DNA from: Rhizobium sp. BK650
Lineage (GTDB): Bacteria; Pseudomonadota; Alphaproteobacteria; Rhizobiales; Rhizobiaceae
NCBI RefSeq assembly: GCF_014195325.1
Contig: NZ_JACIBK010000013.1
Coordinates: 123,475 to 187,474, forward strand
Direction: 5' to 3'
DNA length: 64,000 nt
The position numbers and the translations under genes were made by a program. This document shows, one piece after another, positions 44,876 to 54,612 of this stretch. Every line of letters begins with the position of its first letter. The stretch's first letter is position 1. The notes below the pieces were generated by a model. The model worked only from the letters and a program-made list of their open reading frames with translations. It was not told where the DNA came from and did not search any database.

Positions 44876-45413
44876 AGAGTATCAGTACAGCCAAGAGCTT
44901 ATGGCGGCTGATTGTCCGAGCGTGAGTGGGCCCGCGTAGGATCAGAAGGTGGTCGCCGGCAGCCTCATCTCGCGGGGATCTCCTAGAAAATTCGTCGTGA
45001 TGATCGCGAGGCCGTACCGGTTTTCGGGAGACGCGGTGTTTGGCTCGAAGCTGCGCGGTGTCGGGTGGAACGGAAAGCTGCATCCGGCGCGGCCGACGAT
45101 CAATGCGGCTCAAAATATCCAACACTGCCGGAGCGGGCACGAGGACTGCGTTGGTCGAGACATCCATGGGATGTCTTGTCAAAAGCGTGATGCCGATCGT
45201 TGGATCCGTCTTCCCCCTTGATGTGTGGCCCCTTGACGTCTTCCCCACTGCCGTCTGACCATCAAGACACGGAGGTCTTCGCCAGGTCAGCCCTTCCTCG
45301 GGCTTTGAGCGTCACGGCCTTCAGATTCATTCCCGGGCCGATTCCCACAGTCTCGATGGGAGGCATTGGTGCGCGGAGCAGCATTTGTCCGGAATTCGGT
45401 CTTTGATGCGTGT
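44876..45413. other. Gap between IS110 and IS5 elements
   Basis: About 540 bp without a supported gene. A leftward frame ending RYGLAIITTNFLGD, then PREMRLPATTF, looks like the C-terminal scrap of a coding sequence (about 44945-45035). The rest shows no motif. Confidence 0.35.
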
Positions 45414-46388
45414 CTATTTCGTTGCCGCCGTTGGCGCCTTGCAGCGAACGGATTTCGGGCGTCCGCAGGCGAGCATTCGGTTCAAAATGACGATGCCGAT
45501 CGCGGCCTCTGTCTGCTGAGCGGCGAATGAACGAGCGCGTAAACGTGGCCCAATGATGCCCTTGTATCGGCCCATCGCGGTTTCAGCCAAAGCTCGTTTG
45601 CCATAGCCGCTGGATGTCTGCCATTTCAACCGGCCATCTATCCGCATGGAGGCTATGTGGTCGTCTCTCTGGCAGGATGCTTGGGCGTTGGGCCGTTCAA
45701 CCGCGTTCGAGCGCGGCGGGATGACTACCTTTGCGCCTACACTGTGACGCAGCACGGCGTCATAGCTTGGCTCGCCATCATAAGCTCCATCGGCAGTGAA
45801 CTGGCCAATCCTGCCGTCGATCTGGGCATCGCCGGCCTCCTGATCTGTCAGACTATGTGCAATAATCTCGCCACCATCGGCATCAACAGCCAGGTGCAGT
45901 TTTCGCCAACCACGCCGGGACTTCGCTCCGTGCTTTTCTTCCAGCCATTGGCCAGCGCCATAGATCTTCAGCCCGGTACTGTCGACCAGAACGTGAATGT
46001 GGCCATCCGCAACATGCTGCCGGTCGTTGCTTCTGGTCGATGGCTTCCAGGTTCTGGCCCTCCGGCTGAGTGTCATGTGATCGGGCACAGGCAAATCCAA
46101 ACCCATCATGTCAAGCACCGAACTCAGAAGCCCTTCGCTCTGGCGCAAACGCAATCCGAATACCATGCCCAGCATCAGCGTAGTTTCGATCGCCAGATCC
46201 GAATAGAGAGGTTGACCACCGCGCGTCTTGCGACGTGGGGCTGCCCAGCCAGCCAGCGCTTCCGGCGTTATCCAAAGGGTTAAACTGCCACGGCCGCGAA
46301 GGCCCGCCTCATACTCCGCCCAGTTCGTCACTTTGAACTTCATTTTACCGATGTGATGGCGGCGGGCGGCGTTATGTTTGTGCGGCAT
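45414..46388 (-). mobile_element. IS5-family transposase
   Basis: 324 residues from the ATG at 46388. N-terminal TNWAEYEAGLRGRGSLTLWI is typical of IS5/IS1031-group transposases. The DDE motifs are VLVDSTGLKIYG, FTADGAYDGE and the Glu in KRALAETAMGRYK. The frame is intact, so it may be active. I could not match terminal inverted repeats in the flanks (45250-45413, 46389-46706), so the element ends are not defined. Confidence 0.92.
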
Positions 46389-46706
46389 GCTTGCAAATCG
46401 CGCTACGAACACTTTCTGAAGCAGGGCCAGCCCGGCTCCCGAAGCGGCTGCGTCTTATCTTGATCGCCGAGGAATTTGTTTAGTTGTTTCAACGCCTCGC
46501 ATTATCCCTGCGACATGGTCGATGGTTCATATCCGTTCAAGGCGGAGTATTCGTCACGAGCCACCGACGCGCGTCATCAAAGCGTTTGATCCTCACCAAA
46601 TCACCGAGCCGCCATTGTCTGAAATGAGAAGGAGTCTGCGTTCTTCTTGCTTTGGTCGCATCCAAACCGGAAATCGCGCGGGCGTTGCGCCCGCGCAGAT
46701 CGCATC
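46389..46706. other. IS5 right flank, no gene seen
   Basis: Contains the probable right end of the IS5 element and about 250 bp of other DNA. A leftward frame ends QWRLGDLVRIKRFDDARRWL, but it has no start signal and no known family. Confidence 0.35.
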
Positions 46707-47471
46707 CTAGTCTACGGCATTCGCCGCCTTTTCGATCAGCGCCGTCACCTCGTCGGGGTTCGAGATCTGCAGCAGGTGGCCGCCCTTCACTTCGACTGTT
46801 TTGGCCTCGGACCGCTTCGACATCATCCGTTGCAGCTCTGGAGAAATCGTCCGGTCTTCCGTGGCGATCGCCGACCAGACAGGCTTGTCGTGCCATGCCG
46901 CAGCGGCGGCTTTGTACACGAAGATGGCGCTGTTGACCGGGGTCTGGAAGTTTGCGGTATATTGCGCTTCGTCCTCGGACACGCCGTTTGCCACATCGGC
47001 GATCCAGGCTTCGGGCTTCACCGTATAGAAGCCGTCTTTCAGAACCTGCAGCGAATCCGGCGGCAGCTTCGCCGGGATAGAGCTGTTGAGCTTGGCGAGG
47101 CTTTCGCCGATCTCGGGCTGGAAGGCCGCGACATAGACAAGCGCCTTCACCTCAGGGCTCTTCCCTGCCTGGCTGATGACCATGCCACCATAAGAATGGC
47201 CGACCAGCACGACAGGGCCGTTCGACATGGTAATGGCGCGGCGAACCGCCGCGATATCATCATCGATGGATGTCATCGGCATCTGCGCCACGACCACCTG
47301 ATAGCCATCGCCGACAAGCCGCTTGTAGACGGAGCTCCATGCGCCACCGTCCATGTTCATCCCGTGGACCAGCACGACCTTCTTCACCTGCGCCATGGCA
47401 ATTCCCGGTGTCGCGAGCATGGTCAATGCGACTGCGGTGAACAGGGGTTTGACAAGCTGTTTCAAAGTCAT
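46707..47471 (-). CDS. Exported alpha/beta hydrolase
   Basis: 254 residues. Signal peptide MTLKQLVKPLFTAVALTMLA with a cut after AMA. Oxyanion region VVLVHGMNMDG, nucleophile elbow VVLVGHSYGGMVIS, catalytic His in VKGGHLLQISNPD. It is the EstC/PIR7-like small esterase type and acts in the periplasm. Divergent from the LysR gene with a 105-bp shared gap, the usual layout for a LysR target. Confidence 0.9.
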   Translation of the reverse strand: MTLKQLVKPLFTAVALTMLATPGIAMAQVKKVVLVHGMNMDGGAWSSVYKRLVGDGYQVVVAQMPMTSIDDDIAAVRRAITMSNGPVVLVGHSYGGMVISQAGKSPEVKALVYVAAFQPEIGESLAKLNSSIPAKLPPDSLQVLKDGFYTVKPEAWIADVANGVSEDEAQYTANFQTPVNSAIFVYKAAAAAWHDKPVWSAIATEDRTISPELQRMMSKRSEAKTVEVKGGHLLQISNPDEVTALIEKAANAVD

Positions 47472-47548
47472 TTCGCGTCTCCTTCGTGGATTGCAACTGC
47501 ACGAGAAGATTTATGGGTTGCTTCATTCAGCATATAGAGCGATTAATG

Positions 47549-47563
47549 TGATAGGGGTTATCA
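47549..47563. promoter_or_regulatory. Candidate LysR binding site
   Basis: TGATA-GGGGT-TATCA is a perfect 5-bp dyad 13 bp before the LysR start, inside the divergent promoter. It fits a T-N11/13-A box. Not experimentally known. Confidence 0.45.
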
Positions 47564-47576
47564 TCTGGAGTGATAG

Positions 47577-48482
47577 ATGGACTCGAGGCTAATTGCTGAT
47601 CTTCTCGTACTTCAATCCGTGGCAGAGGCCGGCAGCTTTACCCGGGCCGCCGCGCGCATGGGGCGGGCGCAATCGGGCCTGAGCCAGGCGGTGCGTGCGC
47701 TTGAGGAGCGGCTGGGGGTATCCCTCCTGGCGCGGACGACGCGGAACGTCCGGCTGACCGAGGCTGGGCAGAACCTTCTTGCTGAGGTCGAACCCGCCTT
47801 CCGCCAGATCGCGAACGGGTTGAGCACCGCGGCGGCCGCGAGCAAGGAACCGACCGGGCTGATCCGCATCACAGCTTCCGATTTCCCCGCCCGGGAGATC
47901 CTGCTTCCGGCGGTGGCTAAATTGACCGCTGCCTATCCTAAAATAGAGGTGGACATCCAGGTGGCCGATCAGTTCGTCGACATTGTGAAGAGCGGCTTCG
48001 ATGCCGGGATCCGTTTCGGATCGCACCTGGAGAAAGACATGGTCGCCGTGCCGGTCGGCCCTGACCTGAAGGCTGCGGTTGTCGGTTCACCAGACTATTT
48101 TCAGAAGCGGGGGCGTCCCCGCAGCATCGACGATCTCGACCTACACCATTGCATCAACTACCGCCTGGCGAGCCATGGCGCGCTTTACCGCTGGCTGTTT
48201 CAGGACGACGGCAGGGCCATCGAGTACCGCTCGCAAGGGCCTATTACGCTCAACGATGGGCGGCTGCTGATCGAGGCCGCTGCGACGGGGTTGGGCCTCG
48301 CCTATGTGTTCGAGGCACATGCAAAACACCAGCTCGCGGCCGGCTCCCTCGAAATCTGCCTCGGTGAATTTTGTCCAACATGGCCGGGCTACCATATCTA
48401 TTATCCTAGCCGCCACCAGAAGTCCCCGGCCTTCGCCGCCCTACTCGCAATCCTGAGAAGCAAACGCTCCCAGGTGAGATAA
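47577..48482 (+). CDS. LysR-family transcriptional regulator
   Basis: 301 residues, the normal LTTR length. N-terminal winged HTH: FLVLQ-type LLVLQSVAEAGSFTRAAARM then AQSGLSQAVRALEERLGVSL. The effector domain starts near 92 (PTGLIRITASDFPAREILLP) with the CrgA/PcaQ-like subgroup end (FCPTWPGYHIYYPSRHQKSP). It probably controls itself and the divergent exported hydrolase. Confidence 0.93.
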   Translation: MDSRLIADLLVLQSVAEAGSFTRAAARMGRAQSGLSQAVRALEERLGVSLLARTTRNVRLTEAGQNLLAEVEPAFRQIANGLSTAAAASKEPTGLIRITASDFPAREILLPAVAKLTAAYPKIEVDIQVADQFVDIVKSGFDAGIRFGSHLEKDMVAVPVGPDLKAAVVGSPDYFQKRGRPRSIDDLDLHHCINYRLASHGALYRWLFQDDGRAIEYRSQGPITLNDGRLLIEAAATGLGLAYVFEAHAKHQLAAGSLEICLGEFCPTWPGYHIYYPSRHQKSPAFAALLAILRSKRSQVR

Positions 48483-48568
48483 TTCATCGATCTTTACTGG
48501 CGCTTTCGAAAACGCAAAGCGTGGAAATTCCAGCAGCGGTAGCGGCGAGACTTCGGCAAAATCGATCA

Positions 48569-49171
48569 TCACTGCTCGTTGATGTATTTATAAACGGTCG
48601 CACGTCCAATGCCCAGGACGCGCGAGACATAGGGGGCCGAGTTTCGCATGGAGAAGGCGCCACGCGACGAAAGAGCCAGAACAAGTTCTCGCTTCTCGGC
48701 CCTCGTCATATCCGACACTCTGACGCCTCGGGAATTTGTCCATTGCTGGATGTATTCGTTGATCCTCTCATGCCAGTCCTCTTTAAAGAGACTTGGCGGC
48801 TTTTCACTTTGTTCCGGTAGCCTGATGAGCGTCGACAGTGTCCGCATGACGGAATGGAACTCGGACAGATCTACATTGATGCAGAGCACTGCGAGGGGTT
48901 TCCCTTTGTGATCCGGCAGGACGATGCTGATCGCCTTGATCGTCCGGCCATCCCAGTTGATCTTTTCATAAGGTCCGATCAGTCTTTCATCCGGACGGAA
49001 GTCGATCTCGCTCAGCATGGACGGCTCTCCCAGAACGCGCTTGGAGAAATTGCCAGCGATGTGGATGACCGTCTCCGTCTTGAGTTCGTGCAGCACAACT
49101 TCCGCAAAGGGCTGAAAGAGCAGCGCGATCGCGTCGCAGACGCGCACATAGTTATCGAGTTCCTGTCTCAC
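48569..49171 (-). CDS. YheO/DauR-type PAS-HTH regulator of the catabolic operon
   Basis: 200 residues from a GTG at 49171 (VRQELDNYVRVCDAIALLFQ) behind AAAGG. The ATG at 49282 would place an operator inside the coding region and add a non-homologous N-terminus. The PAS_6-like domain has FAEVVLHELKTETVIHIAGN. The C-terminal HTH_22 ends SAPYVSRVLGIGRATVYKYI. Family members sense D-amino acids or related metabolites and usually repress. Divergent from the dehydratase operon with two matching operators between. Confidence 0.85.
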   Translation of the reverse strand: MRQELDNYVRVCDAIALLFQPFAEVVLHELKTETVIHIAGNFSKRVLGEPSMLSEIDFRPDERLIGPYEKINWDGRTIKAISIVLPDHKGKPLAVLCINVDLSEFHSVMRTLSTLIRLPEQSEKPPSLFKEDWHERINEYIQQWTNSRGVRVSDMTRAEKRELVLALSSRGAFSMRNSAPYVSRVLGIGRATVYKYINEQ

Positions 49172-49213
49172 GGCCTGCCTTTCATCCACTGTGTACCGGA
49201 TTCTAGCTTGACG

Positions 49214-49314
49214 TAGACAAAATGTCCAGAACGGAAAAAATATCCATACCATCTTGACTGTCGGTATAGAATGAGTGTTCATAGACGAAATGAGTTATCT
49301 GGACAAAAAGTCTA
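49214..49314. promoter_or_regulatory. Pair of TGGAC-N5-GTCTA operators
   Basis: Site A at 49214-49228 (TAGAC AAAAT GTCCA) and site B at 49300-49314 (TGGAC AAAAA GTCTA) are the same quasi-palindrome in opposite orientation, 86 bp centre to centre. TCTGGACA extends the match at both. An extra half site TAGAC occurs at 49282. Likely target of the adjacent YheO/DauR-type regulator, perhaps by looping. Confidence 0.65.
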
Positions 49315-49341
49315 TGATTGGTTCTCTAAGGGGTCGCGACC

Positions 49342-50292
49342 ATGTCTTTGACGGAAGATGTGCGAAGTGCGGAACGACGCATCCGGCAGTACGTCAACAG
49401 CACGCCGCTTGAAGCGGCGCCGTACCTTCTGCCTCAAAGCGCCGACATTTACGTGAAGCTTGAAAATCTTCAGCACACCGGCTCGTTTAAGCTGCGCGGG
49501 GCACTCAACAAGGTCCTCACCAATCGAGATGCTGCACTGAACGCGCCGTTTGTCGCCGCATCATCGGGGAACCATGGCGCCGCACTGGCATATGCCCTGA
49601 AGCAGGTCGGTGGACAGGGTATCGTCTATGTGCCTGAAGGCGCATCCGTCGCCAAAGTGAAGGCCATCCGGAGCCTCGGTGCTGAAGTCAGGGTGCATGG
49701 GAAAGATACGTCTGAGACGGAAGCGCAAGCGCGACTTTTCGCTCAGGGGGAGGGTCTGGTTTATGTCTCTCCATACAATGACGAAGCTGTAATCGCTGGC
49801 CAGGGCACGCTTGGCATCGAAATACTCGAGCAGCTGCCAGACGTTTCCAACCTTTTTGTTGCTGTTGGTGGCGGAGGTCTGATCGCGGGCATCGCAAGCT
49901 ACGTCAAAGACATCGCGCCTCATGTGAAGATCTTCGGATGCTCACCCGAGCGGTCGCGGGCAATGGCTGCGTCTGTCCGTGCCGGACGGATAGTCGAAGT
50001 CCCATTACTCGAGACCTTGTCGGATGGAACGGCTGGCGGTCTGGAGCCGGGAGCCATCACGTTCGACCTCTGCCGCAGGCTTGTCGACCAATGGGTCGAT
50101 GTTACAGAGCAGGAGATTTCCACCGCGCTTAGAGACTTCATCAGGGGGAGCGGAACAATAGCGGAAGGCGCGGCTGGCGTTGCGCTTGCGGCCTCGGTCA
50201 AGGTCGAGCAGGATCTCCGGCCAGGCCGCTCGGTTGTCGTTGTTTGCGGGGGCAACATCAGCTCAACGACAATGGCGAGTATCCTGTCATGA
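49342..50292 (+). CDS. PLP-dependent threonine/serine dehydratase-like enzyme
   Basis: 316 residues, fold type II. PLP Lys in LQHTGSFKLRGAL (K50), phosphate/Asn motif ASSGNHGAALAYA, and the Gly-rich VAVGGGGLIAGIASY. The length matches catabolic dehydratases without a regulatory ACT domain, including hydroxyaspartate dehydratase and EutB types. It deaminates a beta-hydroxy amino acid to a 2-oxo acid. First gene of the operon; overlaps the next gene by 4 bp. The exact substrate cannot be read from sequence. Confidence 0.9.
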   Translation: MSLTEDVRSAERRIRQYVNSTPLEAAPYLLPQSADIYVKLENLQHTGSFKLRGALNKVLTNRDAALNAPFVAASSGNHGAALAYALKQVGGQGIVYVPEGASVAKVKAIRSLGAEVRVHGKDTSETEAQARLFAQGEGLVYVSPYNDEAVIAGQGTLGIEILEQLPDVSNLFVAVGGGGLIAGIASYVKDIAPHVKIFGCSPERSRAMAASVRAGRIVEVPLLETLSDGTAGGLEPGAITFDLCRRLVDQWVDVTEQEISTALRDFIRGSGTIAEGAAGVALAASVKVEQDLRPGRSVVVVCGGNISSTTMASILS

Positions 50293-51482
50293 CGCCGTCG
50301 CGATTGAGCACGTTTTTTGCCGGTCGTGGCGCACAACTGGCTGCCATCAGGCATGACCTTCACGCCCGGCCGGAATTGTCGCGTGAGGAGACGGAGACCG
50401 CCAACTACATCCTGCAGCACCTTCGTGCGCTGGGGCTTGATCCGGTTGCTTGCGTCGGCGGTCACGGAATTGTGGCCGCCATTGCGGGCAGATCACCGGG
50501 ACGTGCCGTCGCCCTGCGGGCGGAAATGGATGCCCTGCCCATCCTGGAGGAAGGGGCGCTTGCCTATAAATCCCGCCATCCCGGGAAGATGCACGCGTGT
50601 GGTCACGACGGACACATGGCCATGCTGCTGGGCGCCGCGTCCTATCTCGCATCCGCCAGAGAGTTTCCCGGAACAGTCTACATATTGTTCCAAGCCGCCG
50701 AAGAGCGCTTCAGCGGGGCTCGAGCCATGCTCGAAGACGGCCTGCTTCAGCGGTTTCCATTCGATGGCATATTTGGCCTTCACAATTGGCCCGGGATGAA
50801 AGCTGGCCACGTCGCCGTCCACAACGGGCCGGTAATGGCCGGGACAAACGAGTTCGAGATTACATTCCGGGCTGACGGCGGCCATGGCGCTATGCCGCAC
50901 CTGACGGGTGATCCGATTGTTGCAGGCGGCTATCTGCTTTCAGCAATCCAGCAAATTGTCTCGAGAAGTATCAACCCGCTCGAGGCTGCGGTCATCACCA
51001 TCGGTTCGTTTCAGGCTGGCGCTGCGCCGAACATCATTCCGGACAAAGCCGTCCTCACAGGGACATACCGGGCCTTCTCGCCAACCTTGCTTGCTCACCT
51101 CAGAAAGCAACTGGAAGCGGCGACGCAACATGCGGCAACGATTTCCAGGACAACCGCCAGCGTCACCTTCGACGGACCTGATTTTCCAGCCGTGGTCAAT
51201 TCACTGGCCGAGGCTGAACTCGTTCGGGATGCTGTCAGGGAATTATTCGGGGCTGAACGATTGACAACCCTTCCTCCCGCAATGGCCGGTGACGATTTTG
51301 GCGTTTTCGCCGCGCACAAGCCGGCGGCCTATGTCTGGCTCGGCAACGGGGACGAGAGCGCAGGGCTGCACCAACCCGACTACGATTTCAACGATGCGAT
51401 CCTGGCCGACGGCGCTTCCTTGCTCGCCCACATCGCTGAGACGTACCTCCTGAACAATGGGATACAGGTGGAGATTCAATGA
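50289..51482 (+). CDS. M20-family amidohydrolase
   Basis: 397 residues from the ATG at 50289 (MTPSRLSTFFAG); the start overlaps the dehydratase stop as ATGA. Metal-binding MHACGHDGHMAMLLGA, catalytic AAEERFSGA, dimerisation domain FRADGGHGAMPH and a late PAMAGDDFGVFA. It belongs to the hippurate/N-acyl-amino-acid hydrolase group, cytoplasmic. It suggests that the imported compound is N-acylated or amide-linked. Couples to the ATP-binding gene by 4 bp. Confidence 0.92.
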   Translation: MTPSRLSTFFAGRGAQLAAIRHDLHARPELSREETETANYILQHLRALGLDPVACVGGHGIVAAIAGRSPGRAVALRAEMDALPILEEGALAYKSRHPGKMHACGHDGHMAMLLGAASYLASAREFPGTVYILFQAAEERFSGARAMLEDGLLQRFPFDGIFGLHNWPGMKAGHVAVHNGPVMAGTNEFEITFRADGGHGAMPHLTGDPIVAGGYLLSAIQQIVSRSINPLEAAVITIGSFQAGAAPNIIPDKAVLTGTYRAFSPTLLAHLRKQLEAATQHAATISRTTASVTFDGPDFPAVVNSLAEAELVRDAVRELFGAERLTTLPPAMAGDDFGVFAAHKPAAYVWLGNGDESAGLHQPDYDFNDAILADGASLLAHIAETYLLNNGIQVEIQ

Positions 51483-52246
51483 GTGTTGCAGCAATCGAAG
51501 TCTCAAATCTGCACAAACGCTTCGGCCCGCTCGAAGTGCTCAAGGGCATTTCGCTGAAGGCTGACCAAGGTGACGTGGTTTCGATCATCGGCGGCAGCGG
51601 ATCAGGAAAATCCACGTTTCTGCGGTGTATCAACGTCCTCGAGACGCCGAGTGAGGGGACGATAAAGGTGCATGGCGAGGAAATTGCCATGCGCCGGGAC
51701 TCGGCTGGATCACTCGTGCCCTCAGACCGCCGGCAACTGCAAAAAATACGCTCGCGCCTCGGAATGGTGTTCCAGAATTTCAATCTTTGGCAGCACCGTA
51801 CGGTGGTTGAGAACCTGATCGAAGTCCCGGTCCACGTTCTTGGCCAGCCCAGGGATGAAGCGATCGCGCTTGCGGATGAATTGCTGCGAAGGGTCGATCT
51901 CTACGAGAAGCGCGACGTCTATCCCTGCTTTCTCTCCGGGGGGCAGCAGCAACGAGCTGCCATTGCACGCGCACTCGCCATCAAGCCCGAGGTCATGCTG
52001 TTCGACGAGCCCACGTCCGCTCTGGATCCTGAACTTGTCGGGGAAGTCCTCTCGGTAATCCGGGATCTCGCGCTGGAGAAGCGGACCATGATCCTGGTGA
52101 CTCATGAAATGAAGTTCGCTCAGGAAGTCTCCAGCAAGGTCGTGTTTTTTCAAAACGGCCTGATCGCAGAGCAAGGTTCGCCTGGCGACATCTTCGGCGC
52201 TCCGAAGACGGAAGCGCTCCGGAAATTCATCCGTTCCATCCACTGA
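51479..52246 (+). CDS. Polar amino acid ABC transporter, ATP-binding protein
   Basis: 255 residues. Walker A SIIGGSGSGKSTFLR, Q-loop VFQNFNLWQH, signature CFLSGGQQQRAAIAR, Walker B VMLFDEPTSALDPE, H-loop LVTHEMKFA. HisP/GlnQ type. With the binding protein and two permeases it completes a histidine/glutamine-family importer. Confidence 0.96.
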   Translation: MSVAAIEVSNLHKRFGPLEVLKGISLKADQGDVVSIIGGSGSGKSTFLRCINVLETPSEGTIKVHGEEIAMRRDSAGSLVPSDRRQLQKIRSRLGMVFQNFNLWQHRTVVENLIEVPVHVLGQPRDEAIALADELLRRVDLYEKRDVYPCFLSGGQQQRAAIARALAIKPEVMLFDEPTSALDPELVGEVLSVIRDLALEKRTMILVTHEMKFAQEVSSKVVFFQNGLIAEQGSPGDIFGAPKTEALRKFIRSIH

Positions 52247-52266
52247 CATAAACAAAGGGGAAAATC

Positions 52267-53040
52267 ATGCGCAGGATTATGTTTACCATAGCTATGGTTG
52301 CCAACATTGCAGTTGCGGGCATCGCCCATGCCGAGACGGTCAAAGTCAGCTGGGCAGCCGAGCCCTATCCACCCTTTACCTCGCCAGATGCGACCGGAAA
52401 ATGGGAAGGCTGGGAAGTCGATTTCATGAATGCGGTCTGCAAGCAGGCTGCGCTCGAATGTGTCATTACGCCTGTAGCCTGGGACGGCATCATTCCGGCC
52501 CTGACCAGCAAGAAAATAGATATGATCATCTCGTCGATGACCATCACGGACGAGCGGCTGAAGACGATCGACTTCTCCGACAAGTATTACGATGCACGTG
52601 GCGCAATCGTTGGTGCGAAAGGCCAGAAATTCGATGCCACGCCAGAAGGGCTAAAGGGCAAAATCCTCGGCGTCCAGACGGCATCCATCCATCTGCGATA
52701 TGCCCAGAAGCATTTTGCCGGCTCTGTCGACGATATCAAGGAATATCAGACGCTCGACGAGGCCCAGCAAGACCTGGCTGCCGGCCGGGTGGACGCGATT
52801 CAGGCGGACTCGTTCGCTCTCAACAGCTTCCTCAAGTCGTCCGCCGGCGCCTGCTGCGAACTAAAGGGATATGTGACCAAGGACGAAGCGGTGCTGGGAC
52901 ACGGCGTCGGCGTTGGCTTGCGCAAGGGCGACAGCGCGTTGCGGGACAAAATCAACGCGGCGATCAAGGCGATACGCGCGGACGGCACCTACGACAAGAT
53001 CACCAAGAAGTACTTCGATTTCGATATCTACGGCGACTGA
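52267..53040 (+). CDS. ABC transporter periplasmic amino acid-binding protein
   Basis: 257 residues. Signal peptide MRRIMFTIAMVANIAVAGIA, cut after AHA. SBP_bac_3 fold: WAAEPYPPFTSPDATGKWEG (ligand Tyr/Pro loop), MIISSMTITDERLKTIDFSD and DAIQADSFALNSFL. Ligand Arg and acidic positions fit an alpha-amino acid. SD AAAGGGGAAAATC precedes it. Delivers the substrate to the permease pair. Confidence 0.95.
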   Translation: MRRIMFTIAMVANIAVAGIAHAETVKVSWAAEPYPPFTSPDATGKWEGWEVDFMNAVCKQAALECVITPVAWDGIIPALTSKKIDMIISSMTITDERLKTIDFSDKYYDARGAIVGAKGQKFDATPEGLKGKILGVQTASIHLRYAQKHFAGSVDDIKEYQTLDEAQQDLAAGRVDAIQADSFALNSFLKSSAGACCELKGYVTKDEAVLGHGVGVGLRKGDSALRDKINAAIKAIRADGTYDKITKKYFDFDIYGD

Positions 53041-53108
53041 TCCTGAACCGGTCGGCGGCGGAAGCTCAAGGCGCCGCCGACCCTGAGAACGACATCGAGG
53101 GTTTCAAC

Positions 53109-53822
53109 GTGTTCGATCTGGAATTGCTGTCACTAACCCCTCCGGGCTGGGGCGCGACCTTGGTAAGCGGCTTCGTGAACTCGGTTTTGCTTGCCGTCGG
53201 TGGCTATGCTGTCGGGCTTGCCATCGGAGTATCAGGTGCGACGGGAAAGCTCTATGGCGGCTCGTTACTTCGCGAGATCCTGGACGACTATACCACAGTT
53301 GTCCGCGCGGTGCCGGAGCTAGTGCTGATACTGTTGCTGTACTATGCCGGAACGGACGCGATTAATCGTTTGCTGGCGTGGATCAGCGCCGGTTCTATAA
53401 ACATCAATGGCGTCGCGGCGGGTATCGCTGTGATAGGGATTGTCCAGGGAGCTTATTCGACCGAGGTGATCAGGGCTGCCATTTTGGCGATACCCGCAGG
53501 GCAAATCGAAGCAGCAAGGGCGTTTGGCATGCCTTCCCTCATGGTACTCTGGCGGGTCATACTTCCGGCTATGTTGCCCTTTGCCTTACCCGGTCTTGGT
53601 AATCTATGGCTTGTCGCCACCAAGGACACTGCGCTTCTCGCCGTGGTCGGATTTAACGAGCTCACCTTGGCGACCAGGCAGGCTGCAGGCTCAACCAAGG
53701 CCTATCTCCTTTTTTTCTCGGCTGCGGCGTTGATTTATCTGGCGCTGACCATGCTGTCGACCAGCCTCTTTAAGCTCTTGGAAGCACGTGCCAGCCGGGG
53801 ATTGATGGTGACACATGGTTAG
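53109..53822 (+). CDS. ABC transporter permease 1
   Basis: 237 residues from GTG 53109 (VFDLELLSLTPPGW) behind GAGGG; the longer frame from 52401 runs antiparallel to no homologue and overlaps the binding-protein gene. About five membrane helices. EAA loop EAARAFGMPSLMVLWRVILP. HisM/HisQ family. Overlaps permease 2 by 8 bp. Confidence 0.93.
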   Translation: MFDLELLSLTPPGWGATLVSGFVNSVLLAVGGYAVGLAIGVSGATGKLYGGSLLREILDDYTTVVRAVPELVLILLLYYAGTDAINRLLAWISAGSININGVAAGIAVIGIVQGAYSTEVIRAAILAIPAGQIEAARAFGMPSLMVLWRVILPAMLPFALPGLGNLWLVATKDTALLAVVGFNELTLATRQAAGSTKAYLLFFSAAALIYLALTMLSTSLFKLLEARASRGLMVTHG

Positions 53823-54612
53823 GCAGCAACATCTAACCGCGGTATTCGGCGCTGGCTTGACAGGACGGATAAGGCTGAAAAAGCATCTTGTCTACGCAGC
53901 GATCGTTGTCCTTGCCGCCTACATCGGTCGTTGGGACTGGATCGGGCAATACTTGCCGCTGCTCGTGCGCGGTATCGGGATAACAATGCTTTTTCTGGTT
54001 GCCAGTTCGGCAATCGGCTTCCTTCTGGCTGTCCTGCTAGGCCTCGCCCAGGTTGCCGGTCCGGCGGTCGTGTCCTGGCCAGCGCGCGCCTTCTGCACAT
54101 TCATACGCGGTACGCCTTTGCTCTTGCAGCTCTGGATGCTGTATTATGGTCTCGGCGCCCTCTTCGCGCAGTTCCCGGAGGTGCGCGGCTCGTTTGCTTG
54201 GCCATACCTGCGCACGGCCTGGCCCTACGGTCTTACGGCTTTGACCCTATCCTATGCCGGATACGCTGGTGAGGTGATGCGCGGCGCGCTGGCCAATGTT
54301 CCGAGCGGCGAGCTCGAAGCCGCTCGCGCCTTCGGCATGGGCCGCAGAACGGCCCTACGCAGGGTGTGGCTGCCTCGCGCCGTTCAGCGCGCACTTCCAA
54401 CCCTCGTGGGGGAAACAATCCTGCAGCTAAAGGCCACGCCGCTTCTCGCGACCATTACCATCATCGATGTTTATGCCGCGGTTTCGAGAGTCCGGCAGGA
54501 CACGTATTTGACCTATGAGCCGCTTCTGCTGCTGGCAGCCATTTATGTTCTGCTGACGGCCGGGCTGAGCGCATTGCTGAATATTCCCGGCCGCAGGAGG
54601 ACTGTGCGATGA
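53815..54612 (+). CDS. ABC transporter permease 2
   Basis: 265 residues. Five or six membrane helices (for example HLVYAAIVVLAAYIG), FIRGTPLLLQLWMLYYG and EAA loop EAARAFGMGRRTALRRVWLP. Forms the heterodimeric channel with permease 1. Overlaps the next start by 4 bp (ATGA). Confidence 0.93.
   Translation: MVRQQHLTAVFGAGLTGRIRLKKHLVYAAIVVLAAYIGRWDWIGQYLPLLVRGIGITMLFLVASSAIGFLLAVLLGLAQVAGPAVVSWPARAFCTFIRGTPLLLQLWMLYYGLGALFAQFPEVRGSFAWPYLRTAWPYGLTALTLSYAGYAGEVMRGALANVPSGELEAARAFGMGRRTALRRVWLPRAVQRALPTLVGETILQLKATPLLATITIIDVYAAVSRVRQDTYLTYEPLLLLAAIYVLLTAGLSALLNIPGRRRTVR

Noticed and set aside
45250..46480. Terminal inverted repeats of the IS5 element
   Set aside because: No convincing matching pair was found by eye in the flanks, so ends are not given.
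49342..50292. Annotation as ectoine-utilisation EutB
   Set aside because: The other ectoine genes (DoeA/DoeB-type hydrolases, EutC cyclodeaminase) are absent; only the generic dehydratase fold is supported.
52401..53108. N-terminal extension of the first ABC permease
   Set aside because: It would overlap the binding-protein gene in another frame; GTG 53109 with GAGGG fits the family start.
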